Source: an uncultured Collinsella sp. (GTDB lineage Bacteria > Actinomycetota > Coriobacteriia > Coriobacteriales > Coriobacteriaceae). Taken from it: a DNA stretch of 64,000 nt. Positions 7,931 through 16,300 of this stretch are shown piece after piece. A model generated the notes under the pieces. It did not search any database and was not told the DNA's origin. It saw only the letters and a list, made by a program, of their open reading frames with translations. Both the position numbers and the translations under genes were made by a program. The stretch's first letter is position 1; each line of letters starts with the position of its first letter. The DNA lies in contig URPJ01000004.1 in assembly GCA_900549745.1 (NCBI GenBank), forward strand, positions 77,635 to 141,634, in the 5' to 3' direction.

Positions 7931-9444
7931 TGGCTCAGAGCTTCGATTCCCTTACCGCCGCTCAGATCGCCGCGGGCGTTGCCGCCGGCGACTTTACCGC
8001 TACCGAGGTGGCCCATGCCTCCCTTGCCGCCATCGAGGCGCGCGAGGGCGGGGTCCAGGCATTCCTGCAGGTGTCGTCCGAGCTTGCGCTCGAGGCCGCC
8101 GCGCGCGTGGATGCCGACCGTGCCGCCGGAAAGCCGCTGCCCCCGCTCGCGGGCGTGCCGCTGGCCATCAAGGACAACATGAACCTCGTGGGCACGCGCA
8201 CCACCTGCGCTTCCCGCATGCTCGAGAACTACCAGAGCGTCTACACTGCCACCTGCGTTCAGCGCGTGCTCGACGCCGGCTGCCTGCCTATGGGCAAGGT
8301 CAACATGGACGAGTTCGCCTTCGGTAGCTCTACCGAGAGCTCGGCCTTCCACCGCACCAACAACCCCTGGGATACCGAGCGCGTGCCCGGCGGCTCCTCG
8401 GGCGGCTCTGCTGCCGCCGTCGCTGCGGGCGAGGTCGCGCTCTCGCTGGGATCGGACACCGGCGGCTCCATCCGCCAGCCGGCGTCGCTGTGCGGCGTGG
8501 TGGGCTTTAAGCCCACGTACGGCGCCGTGAGCCGCTACGGCGTGGTGGCCTTTGGCTCGTCGCTCGACCAGGTTGGCCCCTTCGGCCGCACGGTCGAGGA
8601 CGTCGCGCTGGCCATGAACGCGCTCACCGGTGCGGGCCACGATCCGTACGACTGCACCAGCCAGGACTGTGCCGTCGACTTTACCGAGCACCTCAATGAC
8701 AGCATCGAGGGCAAGCGCGTGGGCATCATCCCCGCGTTTATGGAGGCCGAGGGTCTGACGCCCGAGGTCAAGGCCGCCGTCCAGCGCGCCGCCCAGGAGC
8801 TGCAGAACCAGGGTGCCGAGCTGGTCGAGGTCGACCTGCCGCACTTGGACGCCGCCATCGCCGCCTACTACGTCATCGGCCCGGCCGAGGCGTTCTCCAA
8901 CCTGGCCCGCTTCGACGGCATTCGCTACGGGTACCAGGAGGAGGGCTGCGCCAACCTGTCCGACCAGAGCTCGCTCTCGCGCGCTCACGGCTTTGGTGCC
9001 GAGGCCAAGCGCCGTCAGATGCTCGGCGCCTACCTGCTGAGCTCGGGCGTGTACGACAAGTACTACTACGCCGCGCAGAAGGCCCGTACGCTCATCACGC
9101 AGGACTACGACGCCGCGTATGCCAAGGTGGACACCATCCTCATGCCCGCCTCGCCGCGCACGGCTTTTAAGTTTGGCGAGATCAGCGACCCCACGCAGAT
9201 GTACCTGTCCGACCTGTACACCATTTCGCTTAACATTTGCGGTAACGGTGGCATCTCGGTGCCGCTGGGTCTGGGCGAGGACAGCAAGCTGCCCGTTTCT
9301 GCCCAGCTGGTGGGACCTGCCTTTAAGGACCGTCAGCTGCTCACGTTTGCCCGCGCCCTGGAGCGCGGCTTTGCCGATGCCGCCACGGGTGCGCCCGCGC
9401 TTTCCGTCGCGCCCGATTTTGCCGGGAAGGGAGGCGAGCTGTAA
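7930..9444 (+). CDS. gatA: Asp/Glu-tRNA amidotransferase subunit A (glutaminase)
   Basis: 504 residues, slightly longer than most GatA. The amidase signature is complete: a catalytic Lys in LAIKDNMN, GGSSGGSAAAVAAG, and the Ser cluster in GSDTGGSIRQPA. GatA hydrolyses glutamine and channels ammonia to GatB for conversion of mischarged Glu-tRNA(Gln) or Asp-tRNA(Asn). The start overlaps the gatC stop and the stop overlaps the gatB start, each as TAATG. This pathway is expected where a glutaminyl-tRNA synthetase is absent; such a gene is not seen here but cannot be excluded elsewhere. Confidence 0.97.
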   Translation: MAQSFDSLTAAQIAAGVAAGDFTATEVAHASLAAIEAREGGVQAFLQVSSELALEAAARVDADRAAGKPLPPLAGVPLAIKDNMNLVGTRTTCASRMLENYQSVYTATCVQRVLDAGCLPMGKVNMDEFAFGSSTESSAFHRTNNPWDTERVPGGSSGGSAAAVAAGEVALSLGSDTGGSIRQPASLCGVVGFKPTYGAVSRYGVVAFGSSLDQVGPFGRTVEDVALAMNALTGAGHDPYDCTSQDCAVDFTEHLNDSIEGKRVGIIPAFMEAEGLTPEVKAAVQRAAQELQNQGAELVEVDLPHLDAAIAAYYVIGPAEAFSNLARFDGIRYGYQEEGCANLSDQSSLSRAHGFGAEAKRRQMLGAYLLSSGVYDKYYYAAQKARTLITQDYDAAYAKVDTILMPASPRTAFKFGEISDPTQMYLSDLYTISLNICGNGGISVPLGLGEDSKLPVSAQLVGPAFKDRQLLTFARALERGFADAATGAPALSVAPDFAGKGGEL

Positions 9445-11120
9445 TGAAGGAGCTTTCCGAGGTCCTGCAGGATTGGGAGGCTGTGATTGGCCTGGAGATC
9501 CATACCGAGCTCACCGCACTCGACACCAAGATGTTCTGCAACTGCAAGCTCAGCCACGATGATGAGCCCAACGCCAACGTGTGCCCGGTGTGCCTGGGCC
9601 TGCCCGGCGCCCTGCCGGTGCCCAACAAGCGCGCCATCGAGAGCATCGTCAAGGCCGGTCTCGCCACTAACTGCGAGATCCAACGCCACTCGATGTTCTA
9701 CCGCAAGCACTACTTCTATCCCGACATGGCCAAGAACTTCCAGACCACGCAGGGTCCGGTCGCCTTTGCCATGTACGGCCATCTTGACCTGGACGTGACC
9801 GGTCGCGGTGCCGCCGAGCGCCCCGACTGCGCGTTTGGCGAGGCCGAGGCCCAGAGCCTGGCGAGCGCTTCGGCCAACGCCGAGGGCCTGTCCACGTCCA
9901 TGACGTCGACCATGCGCGAGGGTAACCAGCGCGACGGTCACCTGGCTAGCTATGACGCGTCCAACCTGCAGATGCCCGAGCGCCGCGAGGACGGTTCCTA
10001 CACGGTACCCATCCGCATCCTGCGCATCCACATGGAGGAAGACGCCGCCAAGATGGTGCACGTGGGCGGTGCCGAGGGCCGCATTACCGCCGCGGCCGAG
10101 TCGCTCGTCGACTACAACCGCTGCGGCACGCCGCTGATCGAGCTTGTTACCGAGCCCGACCTGCGCACGCCCGAGGAGGCACGCCTGTTTATGGAGAAGC
10201 TTCGTCGCATCTTTGTGACGCTGGGCATTTCCGACTGCTCCATGGAGAAGGGCTCCATGCGCTGCGACGGTAACGTGTCGCTGCGTCGCCGCGGCGAGAC
10301 CAAGCTGGGCACCAAGACTGAGCTCAAGAACCTCAACTCGTTTAAGAGCCTGCACGACGGCCTTGCCTACGAGATCTGCCGCCAGGCCGAGGTGCTCGAG
10401 GAGGGCGGCATCATCTATCAGGAGACCCGTCACTGGGAGCCCAGCCGCAAGCGCACCGTGGTCATGCGTGTGAAGGAGACGGCCGACGACTATCGTCTGT
10501 TCCCCGACCCCGACTTGGCGCCGTTTGATCTGGATGATGAGTTCATCGACCGCTGCCGTGGCGAGATTCCCGAGCTGCCCGATGCCAAGCGCGCCCGTTT
10601 TGAGGCCGACTTTGGCATTAAGGCGGCCGATGCCGAGCAGATTGCTGGCGACCCGGAGTTTGCCGAGTTCTTTGAGGCCGCCGCTGCCGGTATGGCTGGC
10701 AAGGAGGCCCAGACGGTCGTAAACCTGCTGGTGAACGAGATGATCGCCTACCTTAAGGGCGCGAGGGTCTCGCTGGCCGAGTCCGGCATCGCGCCGGCTC
10801 AGGTGGCAGCGCTGGCCAAGCTGCTGGCGACCGATGCCATCAGCTCCAACCAGGCGCACGAGGTCTTTGAGGCCATGGCCCAGACCGGCGACGACCCCAA
10901 CAAGATCGTCGACGAGCGCGGCATGCGTCAGGTGAGCGATGCCGGCGCGCTGCAGCCGATCGTGGACGAGGTGCTGGCAAACTGTGCCGATCAGGCACAG
11001 CAGTACCGCGACGGCAACCAGAAGGTCATCGGCTTTTTGGTGGGCCAGTGCATGAAGGCGAGCCGCGGCAAGGGCAACCCGAAGCTCTTCAACGAGTTGC
11101 TGAGAACGTCGCTCTCGTAA
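9444..11120 (+). CDS. gatB: Asp/Glu-tRNA amidotransferase subunit B
   Basis: 558 residues, somewhat longer than typical GatB (about 480). The N-terminal signature WEAVIGLEIHTELT and the zinc site (CNCKL ... CPVCLGLPGALP) are present, followed by the kinase-like catalytic core and the C-terminal YqeY-like helical tail that binds tRNA (ending QVIGFLVGQCMKASRGKGNP). GatB phosphorylates the side chain of the mischarged amino acid and transamidates it with ammonia from GatA. It is the last gene of the operon; a structured repeat element begins 10 bp after its stop. Confidence 0.96.
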   Translation: MKELSEVLQDWEAVIGLEIHTELTALDTKMFCNCKLSHDDEPNANVCPVCLGLPGALPVPNKRAIESIVKAGLATNCEIQRHSMFYRKHYFYPDMAKNFQTTQGPVAFAMYGHLDLDVTGRGAAERPDCAFGEAEAQSLASASANAEGLSTSMTSTMREGNQRDGHLASYDASNLQMPERREDGSYTVPIRILRIHMEEDAAKMVHVGGAEGRITAAAESLVDYNRCGTPLIELVTEPDLRTPEEARLFMEKLRRIFVTLGISDCSMEKGSMRCDGNVSLRRRGETKLGTKTELKNLNSFKSLHDGLAYEICRQAEVLEEGGIIYQETRHWEPSRKRTVVMRVKETADDYRLFPDPDLAPFDLDDEFIDRCRGEIPELPDAKRARFEADFGIKAADAEQIAGDPEFAEFFEAAAAGMAGKEAQTVVNLLVNEMIAYLKGARVSLAESGIAPAQVAALAKLLATDAISSNQAHEVFEAMAQTGDDPNKIVDERGMRQVSDAGALQPIVDEVLANCADQAQQYRDGNQKVIGFLVGQCMKASRGKGNPKLFNELLRTSLS

Positions 11121-11129
11121 GCGGGAAAT

Positions 11130-11260
11130 CGGGAGCCCCGGCAGGGCGGGTGCTTCCTCAAAATTTCGAACAGTCCTGCGCAAGACGAAGGCCACATTAA
11201 GTGGCCTTCTTTGCGTGCGGAACTCATTTTGAGCAAGCACCCGCCCTGCCGGGGCTCCCG
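11130..11260 (+). repeat. Nested-hairpin intergenic element, copy 1
   Basis: The outer arms (11130-11155 and 11235-11260) are a perfect 26-bp inverted repeat starting CGGGAGCCCCGG. Inside are a second stem CTCAAAAT/ATTTTGAG (11157-11164 with 11226-11233), an internal loop carrying ACAGTCCTG and GTGCGGAACTC, and a 9-bp terminal stem with an ATTA loop (11188-11196 with 11201-11209). It has the same order of parts and the same internal motifs as 26631-26764 on the other strand, with different but still paired arms. It lies in sense orientation directly after gatB. No T-tract follows, so it is not an ordinary terminator. It may be a structured RNA or a non-autonomous mobile element. Confidence 0.8.
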
Positions 11261-11314
11261 GGTTCTGTGACGACTCGGCCGTTCGGGTTAGGCGGGGCTG
11301 AATGGAATTTGGTG

Positions 11315-11347
11315 GATGGGGGCGCCGTTGGCGCCCTCATCTTTTTT
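11315..11347 (+). terminator. Rho-independent terminator after gatB
   Basis: GATGGGGGCGCC pairs with GGCGCCCTCATC (11315-11326 with 11330-11341, one G-U pair) and is followed by six T. Just downstream, 11353-11385 holds a weaker GGCGCA/TGCGCC hairpin around GGGACGGTCCC. The remainder up to 11528 shows no further feature. Confidence 0.8.
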
Positions 11348-11528
11348 GATGTGGCGCAGGGACGGTCCCTTGGTCACATTGCGCCCCAAGATTTCCAAAA
11401 AGTTAACCTTTGTTGACCTTAATAGTTAGATAAACTAAACTATTTTCCAAAAGTGTGCTCGAGCAAACTTATTTGCTCGGGTGCTGAGGCACCGTGCCGC
11501 GTCTAATGCGGCAAAAGGGAGAAGCAAC

Positions 11529-11774
11529 ATGAAGAAGTCGACGTTCAATACCCTGCTTGTCGGTGGCGGTTTTCTGCTTGGCACGGCCGGTATCAAGCTG
11601 CTTACCAGCGCTCCGGTCAAGAATGCCTGCGTGCAGGGTATCGCGTGCGGCATGCGCATCAAGAACGGCTACCAGGACATGGTCGAGCAGGCCAAGGCTA
11701 ATGTCGACGACATGGTTGCCGAGGCTGCCTACATCACCCAGAGCGAGTCCGCTGCTGACGAGGCAGCCGAGTAA
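11529..11774 (+). CDS. Small protein preceding a metal-type P-type ATPase (DUF6110-like)
   Basis: 81 residues. The ATG at 11529 follows GGGAGAAG. The protein has a Gly-rich hydrophobic N-terminal segment (TLLVGGGFLLGTAGIKLL), then a short helix rich in Ala, Glu and Asp. I associate it from memory with the DUF6110 family of small proteins found next to P-type ATPases in gut anaerobes; this would need a profile search. The gap to the ATPase is 18 bp, so they are co-transcribed, and an accessory or membrane-partner role for the transporter is plausible. No metal-binding Cys or His cluster is visible. Confidence 0.7.
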   Translation: MKKSTFNTLLVGGGFLLGTAGIKLLTSAPVKNACVQGIACGMRIKNGYQDMVEQAKANVDDMVAEAAYITQSESAADEAAE

Positions 11775-11792
11775 CGCTCCCAGGCACAAACT

Positions 11793-13868
11793 ATGAGATT
11801 CTCGATTATTAGCGAGATCCCCGGCAGGACCCGTCTTCAATTGGCGGGTCCTGTGCCAGAGAGCGATCTCGATGCACTTCTTAAGCTCAGCGGCGATATC
11901 GACGGCGTGCACAGGGTGCGCGTGTATGGCCGCATTGGCCAGATGGCGCTGGAGTACGACGAGCCACGCCGCGCGAGCGTGCTCGACGCCTTGGGCGCAC
12001 TCGATGCTCAAGCTATCGCCGATGCCAAGTCGGGCTACGTGATGCAGCTTGAGCCACGCAAGCACAAACTCGTTATGGACCTGGCGACACTCGTCGGTGC
12101 CCATTACGCACGTCGCTGGTTCTTGCCCACGCCTCTGCGTGCGGTGTTTGTCGTGGCCGGTTACATGGCATTTTTGCGCGCTGCCCTTCATGAGCTGGCG
12201 CAGCCGCGCCTGACCGTTCCCGTGCTCGACGCTTCGGCCATCGGCATCTCGTTCGTCAAACGCGACGTCGACACCGCGGGCCAGACGATGTTCCTACTCA
12301 ACGTGGGCGAGCTGCTCGAGGACTACACCCGCGCCATGAGCGAAAACGAGCTCATCAACTCGCTGCTCGATGTGCCCGACAAGGCGCAGAAGGTCGTCGG
12401 CGACACCGAGGTAAGCGTTGCCGCGACCGAGCTTGAGCCCGGCGACCTGGTCGCCGTGCGCACTGGCATGTCCATTTGCATCGACGGTGTTGTCGAGCAG
12501 GGGAGCGCTATGGTCAACCAGGCGACCCTGACTGGCGAGCCGCTGGCCGTCGAGCGCAGCGTGGACGACGACGTGTTCGCCGGCACCGTCGTGGAAGACG
12601 GCGGCATCTTGGTGCGTGTACGCGCCAATACGGCTCAGACCAAGCTCCGCTCGATCGTCTCGCTCGTGCAGACGGCCGACTCGCTCAAGTCCGAGGGCCA
12701 GTCGCATATGGAGGACCTTGCCAACAAGATCGTCCCGTGGAACTTCCTGCTCGCGGGCTTGGTTGCGCTTACCACCCGCAGCCTCATCAAGACCTCGGCG
12801 GCGCTGATGGTCGACTACTCGTGTGCACTCAAGCTCACGGGTTCCGTCGCCGTCATGACTGCCATGAGCGATGCCGCCAAGATGGGCGTGATGGTCAAGG
12901 GCGCCAAGTACTTTGAGTCGTTTGCCAAGGCCGACACCATTGTGTTTGATAAGACCGGCACGCTCACCGAGGCGCAGCCGCGTCTTGCCTGCGTACTCAC
13001 CACCGATGGCTGGAGTGAGGACGAGGTCCTGCGCCTTTCCGCTTGCTTGGAGGAGCATTTCCCTCATCCGGTAGCACGCGCCGTGGTCAATGCTGCGCGT
13101 GAGCGTGGACTCGAGCACCGCGAGCGCCATGCCGCCGTCGAGTACATTGTGGCGCACGGCATCGCTTCGTCCATCGAGGGGCGTCGTGCCATCATCGGTT
13201 CCGCGCACTTTGTATTTGAGGACGAGGGCGCGCAGCTCGAGTCCGACATAAAGGAGCGCATCGAGTCCCAGATGCAGGGCCTGTCGCCGCTGTATCTGGC
13301 GGTCGACGGCACCGTTGTGGGCGTGCTCGGTATCGAGGACCCGCTTAAGCCCGGGGTCCGCGAGGCCATCGCCGACTTGCACGCGTTGGGCGTTAAGCAC
13401 GTGGTCATGCTCACGGGCGACTCGGAGCGCACGGCCGAGCGCATTGCTCGCGAGGCAGGTGTCGACGAGTTTAAGGCCGAGCTGCTGCCCGAGGACAAGT
13501 ACGCGTATGTGGAGCGCATTAAGGGCGAGGGGCGCCACGTTGCCATGGTGGGCGACGGCGTCAACGACTCACCGGCGCTGGGTCTGGCCGATGTGGGTCT
13601 GGCCATGGGCGGTGGAAGCGACATCGCCAAGGAGGTCGCCGATATCATCCTGACCGATACAGATCTGGCCGCAATCGTGCGCCTGCGCCGCATGAGTCAG
13701 GGGCTTATCGACCGTCTGTCGAGTTCGTATTCCAAGGTGATGCTCACCAACTCGGCGCTGTTGGCATTGGGTATTACCGGCATGATCACTCCGCAGACGT
13801 CGTCACTGCTGCACAACGGCTCAACGATCGCCTACAGCCTGGGCAACGCAAAGGCGTACCTGCGTTAG
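11793..13868 (+). CDS. P1B-like (heavy-metal type) transporting P-type ATPase
   Basis: 691 residues. In order: an HMA-like N-terminal domain without the CxxC metal site (about 1-65), membrane helices, the actuator loop (TLTGEPL), the phosphorylation site DKTGTLTE (Asp386), the nucleotide-binding domain (HP motif in EEHFPHPVAR) and the hinge GDGVNDSPAL, then two last helices. The motif that normally reads CPC, CPH or SPC in the membrane is here DYSCALK (Cys344), with no Pro before Cys. The ion cannot be called with confidence; Mn, Fe or another transition metal exported from the cytosol is likely. It is co-transcribed with the small protein at 11529. Confidence 0.9.
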   Translation: MRFSIISEIPGRTRLQLAGPVPESDLDALLKLSGDIDGVHRVRVYGRIGQMALEYDEPRRASVLDALGALDAQAIADAKSGYVMQLEPRKHKLVMDLATLVGAHYARRWFLPTPLRAVFVVAGYMAFLRAALHELAQPRLTVPVLDASAIGISFVKRDVDTAGQTMFLLNVGELLEDYTRAMSENELINSLLDVPDKAQKVVGDTEVSVAATELEPGDLVAVRTGMSICIDGVVEQGSAMVNQATLTGEPLAVERSVDDDVFAGTVVEDGGILVRVRANTAQTKLRSIVSLVQTADSLKSEGQSHMEDLANKIVPWNFLLAGLVALTTRSLIKTSAALMVDYSCALKLTGSVAVMTAMSDAAKMGVMVKGAKYFESFAKADTIVFDKTGTLTEAQPRLACVLTTDGWSEDEVLRLSACLEEHFPHPVARAVVNAARERGLEHRERHAAVEYIVAHGIASSIEGRRAIIGSAHFVFEDEGAQLESDIKERIESQMQGLSPLYLAVDGTVVGVLGIEDPLKPGVREAIADLHALGVKHVVMLTGDSERTAERIAREAGVDEFKAELLPEDKYAYVERIKGEGRHVAMVGDGVNDSPALGLADVGLAMGGGSDIAKEVADIILTDTDLAAIVRLRRMSQGLIDRLSSSYSKVMLTNSALLALGITGMITPQTSSLLHNGSTIAYSLGNAKAYLR

Positions 13869-13892
13869 CAGACGTGTTCGCCCACGTTATCT

Positions 13893-13940
13893 GGCCTGCG
13901 CCCAGACGGCATCGGTGTCGTCCGGGCGCAGGCCTTTTGT
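13893..13940 (+). terminator. Terminator of the P-type ATPase operon
   Basis: An 11-bp perfect stem GGCCTGCGCCC/GGGCGCAGGCC (13893-13903 with 13924-13934) is followed by TTTTGT. Confidence 0.85.
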
Positions 13941-13942
13941 AT

Positions 13943-13989
13943 TTGACCATTTGCTAGCTTCTCTATATAGTGTTGCTAGCGGTGCTAGC
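13943..13989 (+). promoter_or_regulatory. Promoter with three GCTAGC operator copies for the toxin-antitoxin pair
   Basis: TTGACC (13943-13948) and TATAGT (13966-13971) are spaced by 17 bp. The palindrome GCTAGC occurs three times: in the spacer (13953-13958), just after the -10 (13975-13980) and near the start of the transcript (13984-13989). This arrangement fits autorepression by the antitoxin or the complex. Confidence 0.7.
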
Positions 13990-14011
13990 ATTTGAAGGGA
14001 GCGGGATCAAC

Positions 14012-14365
14012 GTGGGTGCTGTTAGCAGCATGGCACAGGTGAATGTTCGCGTGGATCGCCAGGTCAAGAACCGTGCCGAGGAGGCGCTGCGGCTTGCGGG
14101 CGGGTCACTGCCCGAGCTCATCAAAAAGGTGGTGGCCAAGGTCGCGCAGGGTGGCGGGCAGTGTGAGGAAGTGCTTGCAGCTGTCGACGACCGGCAACAG
14201 ACCGTCGCGCACGATACGCCGTTCGCCGCGTCGTGGGCAGCGGCAGATTGGCTTTATGCAGATTTGGGCATCGCTGCGTCGCCCGTATCCGACGATCGCG
14301 ATTGGGACACAATCTATTCCGAAGCCATGGACGAGCGCTATCGCCAAAAGGGGATGATCCTGTGA
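14012..14365 (+). CDS. RelB/VapB-like antitoxin
   Basis: 117 residues from the GTG at 14012, which has GAAGGGAG upstream; an ATG at 14030 is an alternative without a clear ribosome site. The N-terminus AQVNVRVDRQVKNRAEEAL matches the ribbon-helix-helix fold of RelB/DinJ-type antitoxins, which dimerise to bind palindromic operators. The C-terminal part (DWDTIYSEAMDERYRQKG) would wrap the toxin. The stop overlaps the toxin start, and the promoter carries three short palindromes that the protein may bind. Confidence 0.8.
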   Translation: MGAVSSMAQVNVRVDRQVKNRAEEALRLAGGSLPELIKKVVAKVAQGGGQCEEVLAAVDDRQQTVAHDTPFAASWAAADWLYADLGIAASPVSDDRDWDTIYSEAMDERYRQKGMIL

Positions 14366-14877
14366 GCGGAGCCCCTCTCAAGATCATGGTGGACGCCAAC
14401 GTATGGGTTGATTCGTTTTGTGTCGACCATGCCGAGTCGCTTGCCGCGCGTGCGTTTATTGGGCAGGCGACGGAGACGGGGGCGTTGCTGTTCTTCTCGG
14501 TTCATATCGCTAAGGACGTGCTGTACGTTGTCCAACACGAGCTGAAGCGAAGCGTTCTTGCCAGCGGGGGAGCGCTCGACGAGGCTTCTGCCCGCGCGAT
14601 TGGCGATGCGGCGCTGGCGTTTGTGCGGAACATGACCGAAAACGCCACGGCCGTGGGTGCAGATGCGTCGGACCTTTGGCTTGCCGACAAATACTTAGCG
14701 CTCCATCGCGATTACGAGGACAACTTGGTACTCGCCGCATGCAAGCGCGTACAGGTTGATTACTTGGTAACTAACGATCGTAAACTGCTCGAACATGCCG
14801 ATCTTGCAGCAAAGACACCTCGTCAAATGATGCCGATTCTTGCTTTGGCCGAACGCGGCGGCGCGGCTATCGGTTGA
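14362..14877 (+). CDS. PIN-domain toxin (VapC-like ribonuclease)
   Basis: 171 residues. The GTG at 14362 overlaps the antitoxin stop (GTGA), with GGGG upstream. The PIN fold is indicated by the N-terminal strand KIMVDANVWVDSF (Asp11), later acidic residues including the DYEDNLVLAACKR segment, and the final strand VDYLVTNDRKLL. PIN toxins are Mg-dependent RNases that cut tRNA, rRNA or mRNA when the antitoxin is degraded. The pairing of a RelB-like antitoxin with a PIN toxin is a common hybrid. The target is unknown. Confidence 0.82.
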   Translation: MSGAPLKIMVDANVWVDSFCVDHAESLAARAFIGQATETGALLFFSVHIAKDVLYVVQHELKRSVLASGGALDEASARAIGDAALAFVRNMTENATAVGADASDLWLADKYLALHRDYEDNLVLAACKRVQVDYLVTNDRKLLEHADLAAKTPRQMMPILALAERGGAAIG

Positions 14878-14935
14878 CGCGAACTGTTTGCGGGCCTCTT
14901 GGACGACGATGCGCCAAGGGACCCGCGTCTGCTAT

Positions 14936-15370
14936 TTACAAAAGCTCGGCCTTAATGGTGGGACTTTCTGCGAGCTGCTCGGCTGCCTTTTCTTCGGAGC
15001 TGTTGAGCGCGGCTAAGCTGCGGTAGACCCACTCGTTGACCTGGGTGTTCTTGACGCCTGCAGTCTGCATAAGGGCGCCTACCTCGCGGATTGCTGCGAG
15101 CAGATCGGCCTTGGGACCTGCGAGCTCTACCTCGATGCCGTGGTAGGCGGCCACGCCGCGGTTCTCACTCACGTGGTCGATAAAGCCCTCGACGGTCTCA
15201 AGCTGCTGGGCGAGAGCCGCATCATCGTCAGCGTCCAGCGCGACGAGTGCGTTCGATACCGTGAGGGCGGGATGTCCGCAGGGGACAAAGCCCTCGATGA
15301 CATCCATAGCTTCGGTAATGGTTGAGCCCAGGCCTGCGAGGGCATTGACGAGTTGCTGCTTGGCATCCAT
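14936..15370 (-). CDS. Conserved-looking helical protein, unknown function
   Basis: 144 residues. The ATG at 15370 has AAAGGA upstream on the minus strand. The sequence is rich in Ala, Leu and Glu and predicts several helices. There is no signal peptide or membrane segment. A GFVPCGHPAL segment contains one Cys and one His. I do not recognise a family. It converges with the PIN toxin; an imperfect hairpin (GCGGGCCTCTTGG with CCAAGGGACCCGC, 14892-14928) lies between the two stops and may terminate one or both. Confidence 0.65.
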   Translation of the reverse strand: MDAKQQLVNALAGLGSTITEAMDVIEGFVPCGHPALTVSNALVALDADDDAALAQQLETVEGFIDHVSENRGVAAYHGIEVELAGPKADLLAAIREVGALMQTAGVKNTQVNEWVYRSLAALNSSEEKAAEQLAESPTIKAELL

Positions 15371-15607
15371 AACGGTCCTTTCGACGGGTCAATTTTGCTT
15401 GGCGAAAATATACGTGACGCGATCGGTAGCAAAAGTGCGAAGTGCGGCGCACATTGGGGTCTTCACAGCTCGTGCATAGAACAGCTGTCCGCTTTCAGAA
15501 CGTGGTAAGATAACACTCCACAAGCGGGGCTCGCCCCGCATGTTCCTTGAAAAGTCGACGGGTGTTGGGTGCTCGTGCCCAATACCATCCAGACTTTCCC
15601 GACATTC

Positions 15608-15971
15608 GGGGGCGACTGGTTTCGACACGATAGCTCTGAGAGAGGAAGCAAGCCGAGGTCTCCTCGCCTCGTTAAACAGGGGTACCGTCAAATTGAATTG
15701 ACAACAACTCTTCTTTTGAGCCTATGGCTCTCGCTGCTTAATTTATAGCGGCGCGTCAACCCGGTGATTTCCCCGCCACCGGTGCGACGTCATGTTAGGG
15801 GAATGCTCCTGCGCACGTAATCGGTATGGCGCAGGCTAAGACCGAACCGGTTAGGACGCCGCGAGCGTGTCGCTGCGCGCAAAGCGTTCGAGACTAAACC
15901 AGCGACTGAGCTTGGAGATGCCAATCAGGGGGCTTTCGTGGACCGGAGTTCGATTCTCCGCGCCTCCACCA
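15608..15971 (+). ncRNA. ssrA: tmRNA (transfer-messenger RNA)
   Basis: The 5' end GGGGGCGACTGGTTTCGAC pairs with the 3' end CGCCTCC-ACCA to make the acceptor stem. The 3' end carries a T-arm with GTTCGATTC and an encoded CCA. The tag reading frame ends in ALAA-stop near 15744; reading back gives DNNSSFEPMALAA as the probable tag, the exact resume codon being uncertain. tmRNA with SmpB rescues ribosomes stalled on broken messages and marks the product for proteolysis. A possible -10 (TAAGAT, about 15507) and a GCGGGGC/GCCCCGC hairpin lie in the 5' precursor region. Confidence 0.97.
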
Positions 15972-15979
15972 TACGTAAC

Positions 15980-16016
15980 AGGCAGGTAGATATTCGTATC
16001 TACCTGCCTTTTTATT
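15980..16016 (+). terminator. tmRNA terminator
   Basis: A 13-bp perfect stem AGGCAGGTAGATA/TATCTACCTGCCT (15980-15992 with 15997-16009) is followed by a T-rich tract. Confidence 0.93.
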
Positions 16017-16024
16017 TCTAGTCC

Positions 16025-16282
16025 GTACCGCGGAGAATCGAACTCTGCGCAGGGCGCGAGCGTTAAGCAAACGCGAAGCGTTTGTAGCGAGCGGGCGAGG
16101 ACGCCGACAGGCGGCCGAAGCCGGTGCGGATTTGCGAAGCAAATACGCGGATTCTCCGCGCAAACTTTCGACTCAAAATTGATGCGATGTTTATCGAATT
16201 TCAGCTGGCCAAGCCCCGCATCAACGGATCCTCCGCACCGCGGAGAATCGAACTCTGTGCAGGGCGTGGGCGTAAAGAAAAC
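16025..16282. repeat. Two direct copies of a segment containing an inverted tmRNA T-arm
   Basis: About 48 bp at 16025-16073 is repeated at 16235-16282 with few changes. Each copy contains CGCGGAGAATCGAACTC (16029-16045 and 16239-16255), the exact reverse complement of the tmRNA T-arm. A forward fragment, GCGGATTCTCCGCGC, lies between them near 16150. tmRNA 3' ends are common integration sites, so these may be scars of integrated elements; no integrase is present. Confidence 0.7.
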
Positions 16283-16300
16283 GCCTCAGTGACGCAGAGT

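Noticed and set aside
11130..11260. Simple gatB terminator
   Set aside because: The hairpin has no T-tract, and the same structure with different arms occurs elsewhere; a proper terminator lies further on at 11315-11347.
15894..16163. Minus-strand ORF (RGESNSGPRKPP) over the tmRNA 3' end
   Set aside because: It is a translation of the antisense of the tmRNA T-arm and has no start signal.
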